Positions 13,265-19,383 of a stretch of 19,383 nt of DNA are shown in pieces. Positions within the stretch are counted from its first letter, which is position 1. Each line of letters begins with the position of its first letter. This stretch comes from Thermodesulfovibrionales bacterium (GTDB lineage Bacteria > Nitrospirota > Thermodesulfovibrionia > Thermodesulfovibrionales > SM23-35): positions 1 through 19,383 of the forward strand of contig JAKLQR010000231.1 of assembly GCA_022013235.1 (NCBI GenBank), given 5' to 3'. A program made the position numbers and the translations under genes. Below the pieces are notes generated by a model. It ran no database searches. It saw only the letters and a list, made by a program, of their open reading frames with translations, and was not told where the DNA came from.

Positions 13265-14659
13265 TTATACTATAGCATAAACAGCATTTCTTGTCTGGTA
13301 TTTTACCCGGTACATCGCTTCGTCCGCAAAGCGTATGAGTTCATCCTTCGATTGCGCGCTTTCCGGGAATGAAGCAACGCCGAAACTTGCGGTGAGCTTG
13401 AGAGCATATCCCTCCTTCTTGAGGAAGGTGAACAGTTCAATCGACTTCCTCATTCTTTCGGCGATATGTGCTGCCGCCTGCGGAGGTGTCTGAGGAAGTA
13501 CGACAACAAATTCATCGCCCCCGTAACGGGCTACAATGTCTATCGTTCTGAGACTCTTTAAAAGGAGCTGTCCCATCTCAACGAGCACCTTGCTGCCGAC
13601 AAGGTGGCCGTAACTGTCATTAATGACTTTAAAATGGTCGATATCCATGAATATGAGGGCTACCGAAGTGTTATACCTGCTTGCACGCTGTATTTCCACT
13701 TCAATGGTTCTGTTCAGGTACCGTGTATTAAACAGTTTCGTCAGGTCATCGGTTATCGCAAGCTCAGTCATCTTTTGATAGAGGGATGTCCTCTCGATAG
13801 CAATTGCGATTTCATCAACCAGCCTTAACAGAAGGTCGAGGTCTTCTTTTTTAAAAGGCTCCCCTGTGGTTTTATTCACGATTTCGATTACGCCGAGGAT
13901 CTGTTCGTTGCTCTTGATCGGAACACACATCAGCGACTTGGTTTTAAAATGAATAGCGGTATCGATTTTTCCAAGGAACCTTGTGTCTTTCGAAACATCG
14001 GGGACGATCACAGGGATCCCCTCCTGTGCGACCCAGCCGGCTATCCCTTCACCCACCTTGAGCCTGAATTTCTGTATCCGTTTTGACCTTCTGCCCGCTG
14101 TTTTGTCGAACACAAGTTCACCGGTTAGTTCATCGAGGAGGAGAATAGACCACGCTTCTGCTTTCGTCATATCTTTGACTTTTTCCATGATTTTTTCCAG
14201 GATGTCCTGGAGGTCAAGAGACGAGGTTAATGCTTTGCTGATTTCCTCGTAAAAATTGAGTTCACGCCTTATCTGTGAAAGGTCGTTTTTCAGCTTGCTG
14301 TTTTCGAGGACCATGCCGGTTTCTTTCAGGACTCTCTTGATGAAAAACAGGAACTCTTTTTTCCCGGGCACATAGAGCGGATATGACAGGGGTTCTTTCA
14401 GCCATTGGAGCATGCCTTTCGTCTGGCCGGAATCAGCAAGAATTACTTTGGGTACAGACCTGGAGATTTTTAGGAATTTCCTGAACGCAGGCGAACTGCT
14501 TACTTTCTTGTCAAGAACGAAGAGGTCAATTTTATCGCTGATATTTGCGCATGCCTTGTCAAGAGAGTCAAACTTGCTGATACTATATCCGTTCGTTGCG
14601 AGAACGTTCTCATAATCGCTCCTGAGGGCGCTTTGTCCGATCAGAAATATTCTAGGCAT
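13265..14659 (-). CDS. Diguanylate cyclase with N-terminal receiver-like and GAF domains
   Basis: A 464-residue soluble signalling protein. Residues 1-112 resemble a degenerate receiver domain (MPRIFLIGQSALRSDYENVL, then LFVLD), followed by a coiled coil around 115-145. Residues ~146-292 are a GAF sensor domain (DLQDILEKIMEKVKDMTKAEAWSILLLDE to FKKEDLDLLLRLVDEIAIAIE). Residues ~300-464 are a GGDEF domain: AITDDLTKLFNTRYLNR, MDIDHFKVINDSYGH, an intact RYGGDEF active site (378-384) and an intact inhibitory site RTID (371-374). It should make c-di-GMP from GTP and be product-inhibited. The ATG at 14659 overlaps the secA stop by 8 nt; a GTG at 14668 is an alternative. The MglA-like GTPase follows 6 nt downstream, suggesting a linked output. 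Confidence 0.92.
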   Translation of the reverse strand: MPRIFLIGQSALRSDYENVLATNGYSISKFDSLDKACANISDKIDLFVLDKKVSSSPAFRKFLKISRSVPKVILADSGQTKGMLQWLKEPLSYPLYVPGKKEFLFFIKRVLKETGMVLENSKLKNDLSQIRRELNFYEEISKALTSSLDLQDILEKIMEKVKDMTKAEAWSILLLDELTGELVFDKTAGRRSKRIQKFRLKVGEGIAGWVAQEGIPVIVPDVSKDTRFLGKIDTAIHFKTKSLMCVPIKSNEQILGVIEIVNKTTGEPFKKEDLDLLLRLVDEIAIAIERTSLYQKMTELAITDDLTKLFNTRYLNRTIEVEIQRASRYNTSVALIFMDIDHFKVINDSYGHLVGSKVLVEMGQLLLKSLRTIDIVARYGGDEFVVVLPQTPPQAAAHIAERMRKSIELFTFLKKEGYALKLTASFGVASFPESAQSKDELIRFADEAMYRVKYQTRNAVYAIV

Positions 14660-17324
14660 TGGTTCCACAGCATTTTTTGTATTTTTTTCCGCTTCCGCAC
14701 GGGCACGGATCGTTGCGGCCGACCTTCTTTACCCGCCTTACCGTCTGGACCGGCGCTGTACCTTCACCCCTATTGTAATTCATCCGCATTGTTTTTACGG
14801 GTTCTCTTTTTATTGTCTCATTCTTTTGAACCTGTATCTTGAAGATACGGGTGACTATGTCATGGGTGATCCTGGATATCATGTCGCCAAACATATCGAA
14901 TGCCTCTTTTTTATACTCAACCAATGGGTCTTTCTGTCCGTATCCTCTGAGGCCGATGCCTTCCTTCATGTGGTCCATGCCGAGAAGATGGTCTTTCCAT
15001 TGCGTGTCGATAACCTGAAGCATAACAATCCGCTCAATATAGCGAAGCATATCAGCGCCTATCTCTTCCTCTTTCTTTTCATAGGCGTCTTTTAAATCAG
15101 TAATCAGGGCGTTTCTTAGTTCGGTAATATTTGCCGGATCATACTCAGCCGCTCTGTTGAACATTCCATAGAAGGTGTCCCTGAGTCCTTTCATGTCCCA
15201 GTTTTCACGGTATTTGTCCTCGGGACAGTAACGGGAGATGAGATCGTCAACAAGTTCTTCTGTCATGGAGAGGGCCCGGTCCTTAAGGGAATCGCTCTGC
15301 AGGATCTCTTTTCTGAAGGAGTAAATCTCTGTCCGCTGTTTGTTCATGACATCATCATATTCGATAAGGTGTTTTCTGATATCAAAATTATGGCCTTCAA
15401 CACGTTTCTGCGCATTTTCGATTGCCTTGGATACCACTTTGTTCTCTATCGGTACGTCTTCTTCCATTCCGAGTTTATCCATAAATCCCGATATTTTGTC
15501 GGAGCCGAAAATTCTCATAAGGTCGTCTTCGAGGGAAAGATAGAACCGTGAAGACCCCGGGTCTCCCTGACGTCCTGAACGTCCACGGAGTTGATTGTCT
15601 ATCCTCCTTGCTTCATGTCTTTCCGTCCCGAGGATATGGAGTCCCCCTGCGGATACCACTTCATCACGTTCTTTCCGGCATATCTCTTCTGCTTGTGCAA
15701 GGGACTTTCTGAAATCTTCTTCTGTATAGTCGTTCTTGTCCTTGAGGAGATCTGTCGCAAGTCCCTCAGGGTTGCCTCCGAGGACGATATCAGTACCTCT
15801 TCCCGCCATGTTCGTTGCGATAGTGACCGCACCGCTTCTCCCGGCCTGTGCTACTATCTCTGCTTCTCTCTCATGGTATTTTGCATTGAGTACAGAATGA
15901 GATATGCCCTTTTTCCGGAGGAGATGGCTGAGGAATTCCGATTTTTCAATCGATATGGTTCCCACAAGCACAGGCTGTCCCTGCGTATGAATTTCTTCGA
16001 TTTCCCGGACGACAGCGTGAAACTTTCCCTGTTGTGTTTTATAAATAAGATCGGGGTGGTCTTCCCTGACCATAGGCATGTTCGTGGGGATTACCACGAC
16101 CTCAAGATTGTAAATTTTTGAAAATTCCGCAGCTTCCGTATCGGCGGTTCCGGTCATACCTGAAAGCTTGGAATACAGCCTGAAGTAATTCTGGAAAGTA
16201 ATAGTTGCGAGTGTCTGGTTCTCGCTTGCGATCTTGACCTTCTCTTTGGCTTCGATTGCCTGGTGGAGTCCATCGGACCAGCGTCTGCCGGGCATAAGCC
16301 TCCCGGTAAATTCATCGACGATAAGAACCTCGCCGTCTTTTACCACATAGTCTACATCCCTTTTATAGAGAGTATGCGCTTTCAGTCCCTGCAATACATG
16401 GTGGACGAGTTCTATGTTTGCGGGGTCATAGAGATTGCCGGCCCCGAGGAGCCGTTCGACTTTAATATTGCCCTCCTCGGTGAGGATTGCGGTTTTTGCC
16501 TTTTCATCTATCGTATAATCCGTATCCTTCCGGAGGCGGGGGACAATGGCGTCTATTTTGAAATATTTATCAGTTGATTCTTCCGAAGGCCCTGAGATGA
16601 TAAGCGGTGTCCGTGCCTCGTCAATGAGGATACTGTCAACTTCGTCAACAATTGCATAGTGGAGCTCCCTTTGACAGTAGTCGGATATCTCATACTTCAT
16701 GTTGTCCCTGAGATAATCAAACCCGAATTCATTGTGTGTTCCGTAAGTGATGTCGGCTGAATAAGCCTCTTTCCGTGAGCAGGGCCTGAGGAAATCGAGC
16801 CCCTGCTCCGTGGACTGATGGGAAAGATCATAGAGAAACGAACTGTCGTGCTGAATTACACCGACAGAGAGACCGAGAAAATGATAGAGGGGACTCATCC
16901 ATTGCGCGTCCCTTTTGGCAAGATAATCATTCACCGTAATGACATGTGCCCCTTTCCCTCCAAGGGCATTCAGATACACGGGCAGGGTGGCAACAAGGGT
17001 TTTTCCTTCGCCGGTTTTCATTTCTGCTATCCTGCCCTCGTGGAGCACAATACCTCCAAGAATCTGAACATCGAAGTGCCTCATTAAGAGCTTGCGTTTA
17101 GAAACTTCACGGACTACCGCAAAGGCTTCCGGCAGAATGCTGTCAACTGTTGCTCCAGACTCAAGACTCCTCCTGAATGATTCGGTCTTCCCCTTTAATT
17201 CGTTATCATCCAGAACCGAGATGGACGATTCGAAGGAATTAACCTGTTCAACAAGAGGCCAGAGCCTTTTGAGTTCACGTTCATTTTTTGTGCCGAAGAC
17301 TTTACTGAGAAGCGAACCAATCAT
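14652..17324 (-). CDS. secA: Preprotein translocase ATPase SecA
   Basis: An 890-residue motor that drives Sec-dependent export through SecYEG. Landmarks are the N-terminus MIGSLLSKVFGTKNERELKR, Walker A EMKTGEGKTLVATLP (Lys108), VITVNDYLAKRDAQWM, YGTHNEFGFDYLRDNM, YAIVDEVDSILIDEARTPLI, the preprotein-binding domain, TNMAGRGTDIVLGG, GTERHEARRIDNQLRGRSGR and the helical scaffold. The C-terminal zinc site is GRNDPCPCGSGKKYKKCCG (Cys874, 876, 885, 886), which binds SecB and lipids. Length is normal. There is no visible Shine-Dalgarno sequence before the ATG at 17324, and a strong promoter lies immediately upstream. It is the first gene of a secA-cyclase-GTPase unit, an unusual context for this housekeeping gene. 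Confidence 0.98.
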   Translation of the reverse strand: MIGSLLSKVFGTKNERELKRLWPLVEQVNSFESSISVLDDNELKGKTESFRRSLESGATVDSILPEAFAVVREVSKRKLLMRHFDVQILGGIVLHEGRIAEMKTGEGKTLVATLPVYLNALGGKGAHVITVNDYLAKRDAQWMSPLYHFLGLSVGVIQHDSSFLYDLSHQSTEQGLDFLRPCSRKEAYSADITYGTHNEFGFDYLRDNMKYEISDYCQRELHYAIVDEVDSILIDEARTPLIISGPSEESTDKYFKIDAIVPRLRKDTDYTIDEKAKTAILTEEGNIKVERLLGAGNLYDPANIELVHHVLQGLKAHTLYKRDVDYVVKDGEVLIVDEFTGRLMPGRRWSDGLHQAIEAKEKVKIASENQTLATITFQNYFRLYSKLSGMTGTADTEAAEFSKIYNLEVVVIPTNMPMVREDHPDLIYKTQQGKFHAVVREIEEIHTQGQPVLVGTISIEKSEFLSHLLRKKGISHSVLNAKYHEREAEIVAQAGRSGAVTIATNMAGRGTDIVLGGNPEGLATDLLKDKNDYTEEDFRKSLAQAEEICRKERDEVVSAGGLHILGTERHEARRIDNQLRGRSGRQGDPGSSRFYLSLEDDLMRIFGSDKISGFMDKLGMEEDVPIENKVVSKAIENAQKRVEGHNFDIRKHLIEYDDVMNKQRTEIYSFRKEILQSDSLKDRALSMTEELVDDLISRYCPEDKYRENWDMKGLRDTFYGMFNRAAEYDPANITELRNALITDLKDAYEKKEEEIGADMLRYIERIVMLQVIDTQWKDHLLGMDHMKEGIGLRGYGQKDPLVEYKKEAFDMFGDMISRITHDIVTRIFKIQVQKNETIKREPVKTMRMNYNRGEGTAPVQTVRRVKKVGRNDPCPCGSGKKYKKCCGTNA

Positions 17325-17330
17325 ATTTTT

Positions 17331-17359
17331 ATAATATAGTGAACATTATAATATTTCAA
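17331..17359 (-). promoter_or_regulatory. Promoter of the secA unit
   Basis: On the minus strand TTGAAA (complement of 17354-17359) is followed after 17 nt by TATTAT (complement of 17331-17336). The predicted start falls on or next to the secA ATG (17324), which would give a leaderless mRNA. A second -10-like TATAAT (complement of 17345-17350) lies upstream but lacks a good -35 box; it would give a leader of about 20 nt. Confidence 0.5.
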
Positions 17360-17431
17360 GGAACGTATTGCGTTGTTTTAATCAAAGAATTCCTCGATGC
17401 TCTGCATTGGGGTTACTGTTCTCCTTATTCC

Positions 17432-17523
17432 GTCATTCCCGCTTGCCGGGAATCCTTCCGGAGCATATATTATATAAGACAATACAGGAATGCAAAGAAA
17501 GATTCCGGACAAGCCGGAATGAC
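17432..17523. repeat. 92-bp inverted-repeat element (MITE/REP-like)
   Basis: The ends 17432-17454 and 17501-17523 are inverted repeats matching at 20 of 23 positions, beginning GTCATTCC at each outer end. Each end is itself a small hairpin (ATTCCC with GGGAAT on the left, ATTCCG with CGGAAT on the right), and two of the three differences between the ends are compensatory, so pairing is preserved. The 46-bp centre is AT-rich and non-coding. GTCATTCCCGC...GGGAATC repeats are common dispersed elements in many bacteria. No clear target duplication was seen. Confidence 0.7.
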
Positions 17524-17669
17524 ATCTTTGATACCTCGTTACGAAAGCCTTCGGGACTGCGGGGCAGTTCATTACCGTAATCTATTTATGAGACCGCAGA
17601 AATTAAAGAATAGCGGTATTGCTGCCTTATGCCTTGCCACTATGGATTTCCAAATGTTACATTTTAATT

Positions 17670-18965
17670 ATGGCTAAAACTGTATATATACGAACTTTCG
17701 GATGTCAGATGAACGTGCACGACTCCGAAAAAATTCTGGGGGTTCTCGATGCTGAAGGGTATAAAGCGACAAACGATCCGCTCACCGCTGAACTCATAAT
17801 TCTGAATACCTGCAGCATCCGTCAGAAAGCGGAACAGAAATTTTACAGCGAACTTGGACGGTTCAGGGCCCTCAAGAAGAAAAAGCCGGGATTACGGATA
17901 GCGATAGCAGGCTGCATAGCGCAGCAGGAAGGAATGAAGATTACGAGGAAAGCCCCCTATGTAGATTTTGTGTTCGGTCCCCAGAACGTACACCTGTTAA
18001 CGAAATTCTTGAAGGACAATGAGCCCCATATAGCTACGGAAGACAATCCCGATATCGCACTCCACGAACTACCGGTAATAAGAAACGACAGGATAAAGGC
18101 ATGGGTGACGATCATGTATGGATGCAATAATTTCTGCAGTTATTGTGTAGTGCCATATACAAGAGGGAGGGAGAGATCACGGCCGGGCCACGCCATTCTG
18201 AAAGAAGCAGCAGGCCTCGCCGAAAGCGGATGCAGGGAAATAACCCTGCTCGGGCAGAATGTGAATTCCTACAGGAGTGATCTCGATTTTCCGGGTCTCT
18301 TGCGGGAGATCGACAAGATAGAGGGAATCGAGAGGATACGCTTTGTGACCTCTCATCCCAAAGACCTTTCGGATGCTCTTATAGACGCAATTGCGGAGCT
18401 TCCCATGGTGTGCGAACATATCCACCTCCCTCTCCAGTCAGGATCGGACGCTGTATTGCAGCATATGAACAGAAGATATACCTACAAGGAGTACAGGGAA
18501 AAAGTGGAAAAACTCAGGAATAAAGTTCCCGGCATAGCGATTACAAGCGATATTATCGCAGGGTTCCCCGGAGAGACAGTGAAAGACCACATAAATACAG
18601 TCAATGCATTGCATGAGATAGAATACGATGGTATATTCGCATTCAATTTTTCTCCGAGACCTGACACAGGAGCTGCCGAAATGGACGACAGCCTTCCGCA
18701 GCACATAAAATCTTCACGCCTCTATGAAATACTTGCTGTACAGGAAAAAATAACTGCAAGGAAGAACAAGAGCCTCGAAGGGACGCGACAGGAGATTCTC
18801 GTTGAGGGAAAGAGCAGGGCAGGCGGGAAACAGATTTCAGGAAGGACAAGAACAAACAAAATAGTGACTGTCGAGACTTCAGACTGCACGGAAGGTACGC
18901 TCATGAACGTGGAGATTGTAAGAGCCAGGCAGCATTCTCTTGAAGGAAAACTTCCGAAAGAATGA
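17670..18965 (+). CDS. miaB: tRNA-2-methylthio-N6-dimethylallyladenosine synthase MiaB
   Basis: A 431-residue radical-SAM methylthiotransferase that adds a methylthio group to i6A37 of tRNAs reading UNN codons. The N-terminal domain has the three auxiliary-cluster cysteines in IRTFGCQMNVHDSEK, NTCSIRQKAEQ and AGCIAQQEG. The radical SAM motif is CNNFCSYCVVPYTRGRERSR. LLGQNVNSY, HLPLQSGSD and the C-terminal TRAM domain complete it. The ATG at 17670 gives MAKTVYIRTFGCQMN as in homologues; an in-frame start at 17619 would add 17 unusual residues. No clear ribosome binding site precedes it. The stop overlaps the next methylthiotransferase gene by 4 nt. Confidence 0.96.
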   Translation: MAKTVYIRTFGCQMNVHDSEKILGVLDAEGYKATNDPLTAELIILNTCSIRQKAEQKFYSELGRFRALKKKKPGLRIAIAGCIAQQEGMKITRKAPYVDFVFGPQNVHLLTKFLKDNEPHIATEDNPDIALHELPVIRNDRIKAWVTIMYGCNNFCSYCVVPYTRGRERSRPGHAILKEAAGLAESGCREITLLGQNVNSYRSDLDFPGLLREIDKIEGIERIRFVTSHPKDLSDALIDAIAELPMVCEHIHLPLQSGSDAVLQHMNRRYTYKEYREKVEKLRNKVPGIAITSDIIAGFPGETVKDHINTVNALHEIEYDGIFAFNFSPRPDTGAAEMDDSLPQHIKSSRLYEILAVQEKITARKNKSLEGTRQEILVEGKSRAGGKQISGRTRTNKIVTVETSDCTEGTLMNVEIVRARQHSLEGKLPKE

Positions 18966-19383
18966 AAATAACGGTCCTCACGCTTGGGTGCAAAGTTAAC
19001 CAATCAGAAAGCACAGTAATCGAAGGGAATTTACAAAAAAACGGGCATTCTCTTGTAAAACTGTCCGAACATCCTGATATATGCATAATAAACACCTGCA
19101 CTGTTACCGCAAAGAGTGACTATCAGTCAAGACAGCTTATCAGAAGAGCCTTGCGGGAGAGCAGTCAGGTTTATGTTACAGGATGCTACGCTGAAAGGAA
19201 ACGTGAGGAGATACAAAATATAGATGGAAGAATATTGATCTTTGATAATAACAATAAATATAGTATTATCAATATGATATCTCCTGAATTAGAACGCATT
19301 ACTTTTAATTATTCAAAGAGAGCGAGACCATCTGTAAAAATACAGGACGGTTGCAATATGGCCTGCAGCTACTGTATCGTTCC
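18962..19383 (+). CDS. mtaB: MtaB-like tRNA methylthiotransferase (partial, runs off window)
   Basis: The first 140 codons are present. They read MKITVLTLGCKVNQSESTVI, then NTCTVTAKSDYQSRQLIRRA, VTGCYAERKREEI, and VKIQDGCNMACSYCIV at the window edge. LGCKVNQSES, CTVT followed by a conserved D/R pattern, and KIQDGCN mark the MtaB branch, which methylthiolates t6A37 of ANN-reading tRNAs, rather than MiaB or RimO. It is coupled to miaB by an ATGA overlap. The segment between the second and third domains (around 19231-19310) is AT-rich and shorter than in many homologues. Confidence 0.88.
   Translation, partial: MKITVLTLGCKVNQSESTVIEGNLQKNGHSLVKLSEHPDICIINTCTVTAKSDYQSRQLIRRALRESSQVYVTGCYAERKREEIQNIDGRILIFDNNNKYSIINMISPELERITFNYSKRARPSVKIQDGCNMACSYCIV

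Larger units (their letters stand above)
17325..17669. other. secA-miaB divergent intergenic region
   Basis: No gene is seen in these 345 nt. They hold the secA promoter at the left end and the 92-bp inverted-repeat element in the middle. The ~145 nt from the element to the miaB ATG contain no clear promoter or terminator. TTGCCA (17635-17640) with TACATT 18 nt later would place a start almost on the miaB ATG and is only a weak candidate. Confidence 0.5.

Noticed and set aside
15591..16121. 176-codon open frame on the plus strand
   Set aside because: It is antisense to the well-conserved central part of secA and shows no motif of its own.
1..19383. CRISPR array, insertion sequence or prophage
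   Set aside because: No regularly spaced direct repeats, transposase, integrase or phage structural genes were seen. The only mobile-like sequence is the 92-bp element at 17432-17523.

Overview
The window looks like a chromosomal segment of an anaerobic or microaerophilic Gram-negative bacterium. Nitrospirota (Thermodesulfovibrio-like) or a deltaproteobacterial lineage fits best. This is inferred from gene content: selenium metabolism, an oxygen-sensitive dehydratase-type reductase with its activase, a TonB protein, an MglA-like GTPase and c-di-GMP genes. No rRNA, phage gene, complete insertion sequence or CRISPR array was seen.

Region 1 (1-4809, minus strand) is one tightly packed selenium operon. 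In transcription order it holds a double-cubane-cluster reductase of the HgdB/YjiM type, its ATP-dependent activase, selD, a DUF3343 Se/S-carrier-like protein, yedF, and a cysteine-desulfurase-like enzyme cut by the window edge. The true selD gene is 1725-2768. Codon 16, at the catalytic position, is an in-frame TGA followed by a perfect 8-bp hairpin, so SelD is itself a predicted selenoprotein. A gene call starting at the internal GTG (2555) would lose the catalytic N-terminus.

Region 2 (4810-5340) is the most unusual part. An AT-rich divergent intergenic region leads to a tRNA gene (5030-5124) with the body of a selenocysteine tRNA: 4-nt D loop, 7-bp variable arm and extended acceptor. It carries a GCA (Cys) anticodon and U73 (Cys identity). 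Twenty-four bases downstream lies the first ~75 bp of selB, frameshifted after the P-loop and then lost. Together these look like an eroded selC-selB locus in which the tRNA has been converted to a tRNA-Cys, next to an operon that still needs a UGA decoded.

Region 3 (5340-8061) holds a small P-type-ATPase-like HAD hydrolase, an orphan tonB, and a two-gene unit of a DoxX/MauE-like membrane protein and an exported rhodanese. That unit ends in a 24-bp perfect hairpin terminator.

Region 4 (8062-12089) holds an orphan hypC, the overlapping pair dcd-pyrF, a zinc-ribbon PilZ protein, and a chorismate-binding enzyme (TrpE/PabB family).

Region 5 (12092-17324, minus) is secA followed by a GAF-GGDEF diguanylate cyclase and an MglA-like GTPase with a long C-terminal extension. 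secA has a good promoter placed so close to its ATG that the mRNA could be leaderless.

Region 6 (17325-19383, plus) contains a 92-bp inverted-repeat element and then miaB overlapping a partial mtaB, both tRNA methylthiotransferases.
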